The notes below the pieces were generated by a model, which was not told the DNA's origin, ran no database searches, and saw nothing but the letters and a program-made list of their open reading frames with translations. DNA of 5,816 nucleotides from CAVQLX01 sp046727715 (GTDB lineage: Bacteria > Desulfobacterota > Binatia > DP-6): assembly GCA_046727715.1 (NCBI GenBank), contig JBKPDC010000077.1, positions 1 through 5,816 on the forward strand. Direction: 5' to 3'. How positions within the stretch are numbered: position 1 is the first letter of the stretch; the number at the start of each line of letters is the position of its first letter. Shown here one piece after another: positions 1 through 5,337 of this stretch. The position numbers and the translations under genes are program-made.

Positions 1-109
1 GCGCCATGGCGGCCGCCGCGCGCAGAGTCTGTTCGTCGAGCGAAGGGCCGCGCGCGCGGCAAAGAATCCGCGCGACTGCCGCCGCGCCGTGTGCTAGAAG
101 CTGCGGGCC

Positions 110-1015
110 ATGCGAAGGCGATCCCTTCTCCTCGCGGCGGCCCTCGCTGCCGCCACCCCTCCGTGCGCGGCGCGGGCGGGCGACGCTTCGGGGGCGGCGG
201 CGCCCTATGAAGACCTGATCGAGGTGCTGGCCACCCTGACCTGGCACCTGCGCGATGACGTCTACCGCTTCCAGCCACCGAAGGACCCCACGGGACACGA
301 CCTCTACAAGCTCGCCCTCACGCGCCTGGAGAGCTGGGAGAAGCGCTTCCCCGGCCGCATGCGCGACGTGACCACGTACGGGCGGGCCCAGGCGCTCGAG
401 CGCCTGGGAGAGTACCGGCGAGCGGCCGACGCCTATCGTCAGGTGGCGGCGCAGTCCGACTCGCCGCTCGCCGCGCGCGCCGGCGACGGTGCCGCGCGGG
501 CACGCGCCTTCGCCGAGGTAGCCGCGCTCCCGGAGGACGGCGACGGTATCGAGACGCAGCTCAGCGCGCTGCGGCGCAAGCTCGACGCCTGGGGCAAGCT
601 GGTCGAGCAGTACAAGGATACGCCGGCCGGCCCGGTGGCGCTGGTCGAGGAGGAGCGGCTCGAGGGCGGGACCACGCGGCTCGTCGTCGATCACCGGCGC
701 GATCTCGAGCACGGCGACGAGACGGCCGAGAAGGCATTGCGCTTCCTGATCCAGAAGCACGCCGACTCGAAGAACCTGCCGGCGCACGTGCTCCGCCTGG
801 GTGACCTCTACGCCGAGCAGGCGCGCGAGTACGTCGCGCACCACGAGCGGCCGCTCGCCTTCGAGGAGGACGAGTTCGTCAGCCGCGCCGACCGGGCGCT
901 CGACACCTACCACAAGGTCGCAACCTGGGACGGCGCGCGCGAGAAGCCGGAGGGCCAGGCGCGCTTCGCCGCCATGGAAGCCTGGAAGAGCGCCACGCTC
1001 GCCCGCTACCGCTGA
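110..1015 (+). CDS. Exported TPR-like protein of unknown function (301 aa)
   Basis: I do not recognise a named family. The N-terminus is a classical Sec signal peptide: MRRR, a Leu/Ala-rich core, and a probable cleavage after ARA at residue 23. No lipobox is present (the only nearby Cys is in TPPC), so a soluble periplasmic protein is more likely than a lipoprotein. The mature part looks all-helical. Residues about 86-118 read like a tetratricopeptide repeat (YGRAQALERLGEYRRAADAY), and a second weaker TPR-like pair lies at about 205-245 (AEKALRFLIQKHADS ... LRLGDLYAEQA). TPR proteins usually act as protein-binding scaffolds; a role here is inference. The ATG at 110 is chosen because it opens directly into the signal peptide. 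The ribosome site is weak (AGAAG, 96-100), and a -10-like GCTAGA lies at 93-98 without a clear -35. The stop overlaps the start of the 701-aa gene by one base (TGATG), implying coupled translation and a shared process. Confidence 0.85.
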   Translation: MRRRSLLLAAALAAATPPCAARAGDASGAAAPYEDLIEVLATLTWHLRDDVYRFQPPKDPTGHDLYKLALTRLESWEKRFPGRMRDVTTYGRAQALERLGEYRRAADAYRQVAAQSDSPLAARAGDGAARARAFAEVAALPEDGDGIETQLSALRRKLDAWGKLVEQYKDTPAGPVALVEEERLEGGTTRLVVDHRRDLEHGDETAEKALRFLIQKHADSKNLPAHVLRLGDLYAEQAREYVAHHERPLAFEEDEFVSRADRALDTYHKVATWDGAREKPEGQARFAAMEAWKSATLARYR

Positions 1016-3120
1016 TGCGCGTCGCCGTCCTCGTCTGGCTGCTGCTCGCCCTAGCACCGGCCGCCGGGAACGCCGACGACCTGCTGGGGGAGGTGGCACG
1101 TGCCGACACCGCGCTCGAGGAGCGCGTTCACGCCGCCCTCGCGCGCGCCCTCGACGGCGATCCGCGCGGCGCGGTCCGCGACCTGGACGCCCTCGACCAC
1201 GAGCGCGCCGCACAGGGGCTGCGGCCGTCCGGCCTGACCGACGACATGCGCCTACTCGCGGCAGGTGTGGAGGAGCGGCGCGACATCCGCCGCGTGGCCC
1301 TCGAGGACCTCCTCGACGCCGATCCCGACCCCGTCGTCGAGCGCGTGGCGCGCCACGCGCTCGAGGAGGACGACGCCGCCGCCGCGGACAAGCTCCTCAC
1401 CGACGACCGCCACAACCGGCGCGCCAATCTGGTCAACGAGGCCATCCGACCGCTCGGGGTCTTCTCGGGCACCATCTTCCTCGCCGCGCTGAATCCCTTC
1501 CTGCTCGCCGGCAGCGCCGTCGACAGTGTCGCCACAACGGCCGCCAACCTGTGGAACTACAACCGGCTGTCGCCGCGCGAGCGCGAGGCGCTGGTGCGCT
1601 ACCGCACGCTCATCGAGCGGGACGCGCGCACGAGCGATGCGCCCGAGATCGTCCAGGAGGTGCAGGCGCTGGGCGCCAAGCGTGCCGCCGCCCTCTGCAA
1701 GGACACCATCGCGCTGGGCACCCGGGCGCTCGACGCCGACGATTTCGACACCGCCCGCTTCCATCTCACACGTGCGCAGCGCCTCCCGGGCTGCGCCGAG
1801 CGTGCCGCGACGCCGCGGGAACGGCTGGCGGCGACGCTGGCGAAGCGGGCGGCGGCCGACGAAGCCGCTCTGTGGCCAGCCGATGATCCCATCGTCCCCG
1901 TGGGGAGCCTGGAGGCCCTGGACTACGAGGCCCTGGCGCGAGCCACCGCGCTTGGCGAGCCGGACGCCATGATGGCGGCGGCGCAACGGTTCCAGCAGAG
2001 CTACCCGGACAGCGGGCTGTCGCCCGGTGCCCGGCTCGTGGTGGCCGCGGCGCGCGACCTGGCCGGGCGCCGCCCCGAGGCACGGGCTGCTCTCGAAGAC
2101 CTGGCCGACGACGACTCGCGGGTCGGCCAGGTGGCGCAGGGGATCCTGGAAAGCACCGACTTCGGGCAGCTCGATGCCTTCCGCGCCGCCGAGCGCCGTC
2201 ACACCCGGGAGGTGGTGAGGTACGTGCTCCTCGGCGGGGCGAACGGGCGGAGCGCGCTGTACACGGCGGCACAGCTGGGGGCGAGCGGCGCGCAGGCCGC
2301 GCAGTCTGTCGGTATCGTGAACGTCCTCGGGATCGTCACCCGCGCCTGGCAGGCCTGGCGCCACGATCCGGTGTCGAACCAGGAGATCATCGACCGCGGC
2401 GAAGAGCTCCTGGCACGGGCGCCGGACGGCGCCCAGGCGCGCGAGGTGCATGGAGGCCTGGCCGACGCGTACGAGCGCGCCGGCAACTACGAGCGCGCGC
2501 TGATGCACTACAAGGCGCTGGGACAGTCGGATGCCAAGCGGGCGGCCAAGCTCGAGGGCAAGCTGGCCGAGAAGCTGCTGGAGGATGCCAAGCGCTCGTC
2601 CGCGGCCCCGCTCCTCCTCAGCGCCATTGCGCGTGACTTCAAGGGCACGGACGCCGCCGAGCAGGCCGAGAAGACGCTGCAGGAACACCCACCTGCAGAG
2701 GGCATCGTGCTCGGGCGGGATCTGCTCCGCGACCACCCCGCGCTGCTCGGCCCGACGGCGCTCAACCTCGACCCCCGGCTGCTGGACGGCGACCCGAGCA
2801 ATGGCGAGCTATCCGATAAGGGGATCACGCTCGCCGACCGAGAACTCCGGCTCACGCTCCGTGCCGACGGCAGCCCGCCGGAGCGGGTCGAGACGCGACC
2901 GCTCGATGACACGCAGTACGCGCGGGCCCGCGCCGCCGCCGAGGAAACGCTGTACACGAAGCTGCTCACCGGGGGGGACGCTCGCGACCCCGAAGAGGGA
3001 CGCTTCGAACGCTTCATCCCGGTCTACATCTCCGGGTCGATCGGAGAGAACGGCGTCTCCGTCGCGCCGGGCATCAAGACCCGACCCTACCGCTCGCCCG
3101 ATAAACAACTGTACGAATGA
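1015..3120 (+). CDS. Large exported TPR-like protein of unknown function (701 aa)
   Basis: No family recognised. A signal peptide covers residues 1-20 (MRVAVLVWLLLALAPAAGNA, probable cut after GNA). Two hydrophobic stretches, about 146-172 (GVFSGTIFLAALNPFLLAGS) and about 425-443 (AQSVGIVNVLGIVTRAW), could be membrane-associated or buried hairpins. Between and around them are Ala/Arg/Glu-rich helical segments. A recognisable TPR-like unit spans about 458-503 (LADAYERAGNYERALMHYKAL), and a weaker helical repeat lies at about 321-363. The last hundred residues differ: less helical, with beta-like strands (ITLADRELRLTLRADG; RFIPVYISGSIGENGVSVAP), suggesting a separate C-terminal domain. The start ATG shares its A with the TGA of the 301-aa gene and has no Shine-Dalgarno of its own, so translation probably depends on re-initiation. 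A long antisense reading frame (1252-2736) is a high-GC shadow. The likely location is periplasm or envelope, acting with the 301-aa protein; this is inferred from gene order. Confidence 0.85.
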   Translation: MRVAVLVWLLLALAPAAGNADDLLGEVARADTALEERVHAALARALDGDPRGAVRDLDALDHERAAQGLRPSGLTDDMRLLAAGVEERRDIRRVALEDLLDADPDPVVERVARHALEEDDAAAADKLLTDDRHNRRANLVNEAIRPLGVFSGTIFLAALNPFLLAGSAVDSVATTAANLWNYNRLSPREREALVRYRTLIERDARTSDAPEIVQEVQALGAKRAAALCKDTIALGTRALDADDFDTARFHLTRAQRLPGCAERAATPRERLAATLAKRAAADEAALWPADDPIVPVGSLEALDYEALARATALGEPDAMMAAAQRFQQSYPDSGLSPGARLVVAAARDLAGRRPEARAALEDLADDDSRVGQVAQGILESTDFGQLDAFRAAERRHTREVVRYVLLGGANGRSALYTAAQLGASGAQAAQSVGIVNVLGIVTRAWQAWRHDPVSNQEIIDRGEELLARAPDGAQAREVHGGLADAYERAGNYERALMHYKALGQSDAKRAAKLEGKLAEKLLEDAKRSSAAPLLLSAIARDFKGTDAAEQAEKTLQEHPPAEGIVLGRDLLRDHPALLGPTALNLDPRLLDGDPSNGELSDKGITLADRELRLTLRADGSPPERVETRPLDDTQYARARAAAEETLYTKLLTGGDARDPEEGRFERFIPVYISGSIGENGVSVAPGIKTRPYRSPDKQLYE

Positions 3121-3145
3121 TGGACGGTGCCACTCGATGGCGGAT

Positions 3146-3255
3146 TCATCCCTGGAACCCGACCTTCTTGTGGCTCCCGTTGCGTCGACCAGCTCGATCG
3201 GGCCCGCCACCTCGAGCGGTCCATTCTTGGTCGCCTTGATGCGCACCTGACTCAT
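3146..3255 (-). pseudogene. Internally deleted, frameshifted CDGSH-type iron-sulfur protein gene
   Basis: Reading down the minus strand from ATG at 3255, the product begins MSQVRIKATKNGPLEVAGPI and continues ELVDATG. From memory this matches the N-terminal domain of bacterial CDGSH iron-sulfur proteins (typically V-x-I-x3-x-NGP-x-x-V-x-GP-x-x-L-x-D-x-x-G). A ribosome site GGGGGA precedes it (3264-3259). In that frame the sequence then becomes meaningless, but another frame from 3181 reads NGSHKKVGFQG and stops at 3148-3146. That is the expected family ending (CDGSHKKxGF...). The missing part is the segment with the CxCx2(S/T)x3PxCD ligand motif, roughly 25-30 codons judged from usual family length. 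Only the cluster His remains. The junction is around ACGGG (3180-3176), a sequence plausible on both sides of the original deletion. The gene runs convergent with the 701-aa gene, 25 bp apart. It cannot make a cluster-binding protein as read. An assembly or sequencing error is the main alternative. Confidence 0.72.
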
Positions 3256-3419
3256 GCATCCCCCAACTCACGAGAATTCGGTTGTTGCTCGTCCGTCCCC
3301 ATCCATCGCATTCCGTGTTGCCATCTCGCCATGCCGGGCATGTTTGCAGGGTTTCAGCAGAACAGGGAGGCGGCAGAACGTGCGCTTGGACGGCACGCGA
3401 CCTGCATACAGATCCTCAC
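3256..3419. other. Lower-GC intergenic region with a short palindrome
   Basis: By hand count, 3241-3420 is about 59% G+C, clearly below the flanking genes (75-82% in sampled lines). No reading frame here looks protein-like on either strand. It must contain whatever promoter drove the minus-strand CDGSH gene, but I cannot assign -35/-10 boxes. A hyphenated perfect palindrome CATGCC-G-GGCATG lies at 3330-3342 and could be an operator for the plus-strand 89-aa ORF, or chance. Confidence 0.4.
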
Positions 3420-3689
3420 ATGGCACGCTCGAGGGCGCTGGGGAAGACGGTGCGGGAGCCGGCCGAAAGCTGGGAGGCCCCTCGACTTGCCAGGGTACAG
3501 ATCGGGGAGGAATGCCTGGAGCTGGTTCCCGAGACGGCCGATCAGCTAACCGTGCTGCGTCAGTGGGTTCGGCAGGTGAACGGCCCGAACTATCCGCAGC
3601 CGTTCCTCCAGGAGGGTCCACCGGGATGTTTCCGCCTCTACGTCGGCGCCGCCGCCGAGCGCATGCGGACCGCACGCGGCATCCAGTGA
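3420..3689 (+). CDS. Possible small hypothetical protein (89 aa)
   Basis: The frame from ATG 3420 gives MARSRALGKTVREPAESWEA and later stretches with protein-like texture (VQIGEECLELVPETADQLTV; QPFLQEGPPGCFRLYVGAAA). Third codon positions are mostly G or C, as in the confident genes, but less extremely. The frame stays open upstream to 3282, but that extension has a poor, non-protein-like composition, so the internal ATG was preferred. No good Shine-Dalgarno sequence precedes it (GATCCTCAC), which weakens the call. There is no signal peptide, membrane segment or recognised motif. It lies in an otherwise gene-poor gap, ends 17 bp before the 3' end of the opposite-strand tRNA-Ser, and has no clear operon partner. 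It could be a degraded gene or a chance frame. Confidence 0.4.
   Translation: MARSRALGKTVREPAESWEAPRLARVQIGEECLELVPETADQLTVLRQWVRQVNGPNYPQPFLQEGPPGCFRLYVGAAAERMRTARGIQ
3660..3678. repeat. Imperfect GC-rich inverted repeat downstream of tRNA-Ser
   Basis: CGCATGCGG-A-CCGCACGCG: nine-base arms with one mismatch (a G-U wobble when read from the minus strand), centred on 3669. It overlaps the end of the 89-aa ORF and lies 28 bp beyond the tRNA 3' end in the tRNA's direction of transcription. It could help end tRNA transcription, but there is no following U-tract, so it is not a canonical intrinsic terminator. Confidence 0.3.
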
Positions 3690-3706
3690 CGCGGATGGCT
3701 CAGAAG

Positions 3707-3795
3707 CGGAGAGGGAGGGATTCGAACCCTCGGTAGGGTTTTACCCCTACACACGCTTAGCAGGCGTGCACCTTCGACCACTCGGTCACCTCTCC
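3707..3795 (-). tRNA. tRNA-Ser(GCU)
   Basis: A full class II tRNA folds from the minus strand, 89 nt with the discriminator base. The acceptor stem GGAGAGG (3795-3789) pairs with CCTCTCC (3714-3708). The D stem is ACC/GGT. The anticodon stem CACGC/GCGTG encloses the loop CTGCTAA (3763-3757), giving anticodon GCU (3761-3759), which reads AGC/AGU serine codons. A long variable arm has a six-pair stem GTAGGG/CCCTAC with loop GTAAAA (3750-3733). The T arm is GAGGG-TTCGAAT-CCCTC (3731-3715). The discriminator is G (3707), as expected for serine. The next three bases are CTT, so CCA is not encoded and must be added by CCA-transferase. It is the last minus-strand gene after the macrodomain and small membrane protein genes, but has its own promoter-like sequence. 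tRNA genes can be integration sites; no integrase or repeated tRNA 3' end is visible here. Confidence 0.97.
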
Positions 3796-3810
3796 GGAGC
3801 CGAGGCGTGG

Positions 3811-3839
3811 CATGTACCATGTTGCAGACCGCCCGCCAA
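3811..3839 (-). promoter_or_regulatory. Probable sigma70-type promoter of tRNA-Ser
   Basis: On the minus strand, TTGGCG (3839-3834) is a -35-like box (4 of 6 to TTGACA). It is followed after exactly 17 nt by TACATG (3816-3811), a -10-like box (3 of 6) preceded by TGG, an extended -10 element. Initiation would fall near 3804, about nine bases before the mature tRNA 5' end. Spacing and position fit well; the hexamers themselves are weak. Confidence 0.5.
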
Positions 3840-3858
3840 CGGCCGAAGGGGTGAGTGC

Positions 3859-4254
3859 CTACTGATACAGGTCGCTGTAGGGCGTGTCGAAGATGACGGT
3901 CCGACCGATGGGTCGGCTGGGGGCGAGCTGATCGTCGTAGTCGTAGCCGAAGAACTCGATCGGCTCCGAACCGTCCATGTGGCCGTTGGTGAGGAAGTAG
4001 GTGCCACCCATGGCGGGAACCCAGATGGCGTACGCCGTGCGCGCGTCACCGCCGCTGAAGGCGCCGGCCAGACCGCCGACCGGAATCGCCGCCACGGCGA
4101 CGAGGATCTTCGCGGGGACATAGAAGAGGTTGGCCCCGGTGGCGAGCACGGCATACGCTGCCTCCTCGGCCTGCGTAATCTCCCGGGCCGAGGTCGCCGA
4201 CGCCAGACCGAGCACGACTGCCAGCAGTGCCGCCCTGATCCCGTTCGCCCGCAT
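3859..4254 (-). CDS. Small exported/membrane protein of unknown function (131 aa)
   Basis: The N-terminus is a signal peptide (MRANGIRAALLAVVLGLASA, probable cut after TSA at residue 23). A short acidic helix follows, then a long hydrophobic, glycine-rich stretch at about 35-67 (LATGANLFYVPAKILVAVAA then IPVGGLAGAFSGG), probably one or two membrane-inserted helices. After it come AxxVWVP-like AYAIWVPAMGGTYFLT (75-89) and an acidic/aromatic tail (PIEFFGYDYDDQL). From memory, the pattern N-L-x-Y-x-P-x-K ... GG-x-A ... GD ... W-x-P-x-x-GGTY-x-x-T ... P-x-x-F-x-G recurs in short hypothetical proteins of deltaproteobacterial-type genomes; I know no function for it. The start is well supported by AGAGGAG (4267-4261), six bases upstream of the ATG. 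It lies 44 nt downstream of the macrodomain gene on the same strand, so co-transcription is plausible. Its role is unknown; location in or facing the inner membrane is inferred. Confidence 0.85.
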   Translation of the reverse strand: MRANGIRAALLAVVLGLASATSAREITQAEEAAYAVLATGANLFYVPAKILVAVAAIPVGGLAGAFSGGDARTAYAIWVPAMGGTYFLTNGHMDGSEPIEFFGYDYDDQLAPSRPIGRTVIFDTPYSDLYQ

Positions 4255-4260
4255 GGTCTG

Positions 4261-4287
4261 CTCCTCTCACGCGGCGGCGCCCGCCGC
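4261..4287 (-). promoter_or_regulatory. Strong ribosome binding site directly behind a GC hairpin
   Basis: A perfect seven-pair inverted repeat GCGGCGG-CGC-CCGCCGC (4271-4287) sits between the macrodomain stop codon and the Shine-Dalgarno AGAGGAG (4267-4261) of the 131-aa gene. No T-tract follows, so it is not a standard terminator. In an mRNA covering both genes it could stabilise or separate the downstream message, or affect ribosome access. These are inferences; GC-rich DNA makes such hairpins by chance fairly often. Confidence 0.4.
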
Positions 4288-4298
4288 AAGTACGCTCC

Positions 4299-4832
4299 TC
4301 ATAGGCTGGCGAGGGCCGCGCTGTACACCCGCAGGTCGCCGGTGCTGAAGAGCACGAAGCGCACGACGTCCAGCCCTCTGGGCTGCGCGTGCAGGAAATC
4401 GGACACCGTTCGCAGGGCGAGGGGTGCCGCCTCGCCGACGGGGTAGCGATATGCCCCGGTCGAGATGGAGGGGAAGGCGACCGAGCGAAGCGCATGCTCG
4501 AGCGCCACCTCGAGACTGCGCCGGTATGCGCTGGCGAGCAGCGCCGGCTCGCCATGGCGGCCGTCCCGGTAGACGGGTCCGACGGTGTGGATGACGAAGC
4601 GCGCCGCAAGCCGGCCCCCCGTCGTGATGCGGGCGTCACCCGTCGCGCACCCGCCCAGCTGCCGGCACTCCTGCAAGATGGCAGGCCCTCCCGCGCGATG
4701 GATCGCACCGTCCACCCCGCCGCCGCCGAGGAGGGTCGTGTTGGCAGCGTTCACGATCGCGTCGGTCGCCTGCTGCGTGATGTCCCCGTGGAGGAGCTCG
4801 ATGCGCGCGCCGGCCACACCCTTGCTCGCCAT
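4299..4832 (-). CDS. Macrodomain protein, probable O-acetyl-ADP-ribose deacetylase
   Basis: A 177-aa single-domain macro protein of the MacroD/YmdB type. Family members bind ADP-ribose and hydrolyse O-acetyl-ADP-ribose (a sirtuin product), and many remove mono-ADP-ribose from acidic residues, in the cytoplasm. Visible motifs in order: GDIT (16-19), whose Asp contacts the adenine; DAIVNAAN (24-31), with the ribose/catalytic-site Asn; GGGGVDGAIH (36-45), the glycine loop with the conserved Asp; GDARITTGG (65-73); HTVGPVY (82-88); and the phosphate loop STGAYRYP (124-131), where many relatives have GxFGYP or GIYGYP. Length and motif order are normal, with nothing missing. The start ATG at 4832 is two residues before SKG and nine before the first strand RIELL. 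AAAGGG precedes it with a short 3-nt gap. The frame stays open upstream to 5552, but that part is antisense to other genes and not macrodomain. It is the first gene of a probable minus-strand pair with the 131-aa protein. Confidence 0.95.
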   Translation of the reverse strand: MASKGVAGARIELLHGDITQQATDAIVNAANTTLLGGGGVDGAIHRAGGPAILQECRQLGGCATGDARITTGGRLAARFVIHTVGPVYRDGRHGEPALLASAYRRSLEVALEHALRSVAFPSISTGAYRYPVGEAAPLALRTVSDFLHAQPRGLDVVRFVLFSTGDLRVYSAALASL

Positions 4833-4862
4833 TTGCCCTTTGGTAGCAGCAGGGCGCGTCGC

Positions 4863-4886
4863 GCGAAATCCCGGAGGGGATTGCGC
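4863..4886. promoter_or_regulatory. Imperfect inverted repeat in the divergent intergenic region
   Basis: GCGAAATCCC-GGAG-GGGATTGCGC: ten-base arms with one mismatch around a four-base centre, in the 84-bp gap between the minus-strand macrodomain gene and the plus-strand 127-aa gene. The AT-containing core (AAATCCC/GGGATT) stands out from the GC-rich surroundings. The position suits an operator controlling one or both genes. Further symmetric pieces (CCCCGGGG at 4895-4902, GCTAGC at 4902-4907) follow. I could not assign convincing -35/-10 boxes on either strand. Confidence 0.4.
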
Positions 4887-4916
4887 CCCACGACCCCCGG
4901 GGCTAGCTATTCGGGT

Positions 4917-5300
4917 ATGGCGGGCGAGTTGCGGGCCGTGGTGTTCGTCAGCGACCGGACAGGCCCCGCGCTGCGCCGGCGCGAACGCTGCCTCGAGCTG
5001 GCCGGCATCCAGTGCTCCGTTGAATCGGAGCGGCGTCCGTCGGGCACGTATTTCAAGCTGTGCGTGGCGGAGCGGGACGCCGTGAACGCGTACCTCGCCC
5101 TCGGCGTCGGTGGCTGCGGGCGCCAGCCCCGCCTTCACGAGCCTGGGGGTCCCGGGCTGACAGAATCGCTGTCCGACGTGGCCGGCATGCTGCGGGACGA
5201 GGCCGCCATCGCGGCGGAGAAGCTGGTCGACACGGTGCGTGGCGTCGCCCCCCAGCTGCTGGCCGGTCTGCGCGCACCACGCCAGCCCCAGGCGGATTGA
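4917..5300 (+). CDS. DUF2007-like putative signalling-domain protein (127 aa)
   Basis: The N-terminal half (1-62) reads as a small alpha/beta domain. A strand (LRAVVFVSD) is followed by a helix RRRERCLELAGIQCSVES, a turn, a strand (TYFKLCVAE) and a helix (RDAVNAYLAL). The pattern of a residue-rich helix ending LxxAGI, then two strands and a 'V-x-E-x-D-A' helix resembles DUF2007, the putative prokaryotic signal-transducing domain with a GlnB/ACT-like fold. This is recognition by eye, not by alignment. A glycine-rich linker (64-80) leads to an amphipathic helical tail (LTESLSDVAGMLRDEAAIAA to about 118). No signal peptide or membrane helix is present, so it is probably cytoplasmic. The start ATG 4917 has only a weak ribosome site; the frame upstream is antisense to the macrodomain gene and was excluded. 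The stop is 37 nt before clpB on the same strand, so a shared transcript is possible. Biochemical function is unknown. Confidence 0.75.
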   Translation: MAGELRAVVFVSDRTGPALRRRERCLELAGIQCSVESERRPSGTYFKLCVAERDAVNAYLALGVGGCGRQPRLHEPGGPGLTESLSDVAGMLRDEAAIAAEKLVDTVRGVAPQLLAGLRAPRQPQAD

Positions 5301-5315
5301 CGCCCCCCCCGGGCG
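5301..5315 (+). repeat. C-tract hairpin between the 127-aa gene and clpB
   Basis: CGCCC-CCCCC-GGGCG follows directly after the stop codon of the 127-aa gene. It is a five-pair stem with an all-C loop, built on a run of eight C. There is no T-tract, so I do not call it a terminator. No CIRCE element (TTAGCACTC-N9-GAGTGCTAA) or sigma32-like promoter is visible in this 37-nt gap. If clpB has its own promoter, it is not a recognisable heat-shock type. Confidence 0.3.
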
Positions 5316-5337
5316 GACGCACGTTCGCGACACTTCT

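Noticed and set aside
6..218. 70-codon frame at the window start
   Set aside because: It overlaps the signal-peptide gene, has Arg/Pro-rich composition and no ribosome site. It could be neither confirmed nor linked to anything upstream.
801..1886. Plus-strand open frame of 361 codons overlapping the two exported-protein genes
   Set aside because: It is almost entirely Arg, Ala, Pro and Ser, with no protein-like texture, a typical frame-shifted reading of GC-rich DNA.
1252..2736. Long minus-strand open frame (494 codons) opposite the 701-aa gene
   Set aside because: The plus-strand gene has a signal peptide, a coupled start and TPR-like sequence. The antisense frame is rich in Arg/Gly/His with no domain, as expected from a high-GC shadow.
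3127..3549. 140-codon plus-strand frame across the gap
   Set aside because: Its sequence is compositionally random (many Cys, Arg, Ser, Pro), and it runs antisense to the CDGSH remnant, which reads convincingly on the other strand.
3707..3795. tRNA-Ser as an active attachment site of a mobile element
   Set aside because: No integrase, excisionase or repeated tRNA 3' fragment is present in the window; only the lower-GC gap beside it hints at one.
5297..5326. TTGACG (5297-5302) as a -35 box for clpB
   Set aside because: No acceptable -10 box lies 16-18 bases downstream, and the hexamer overlaps the stop codon of the preceding gene.
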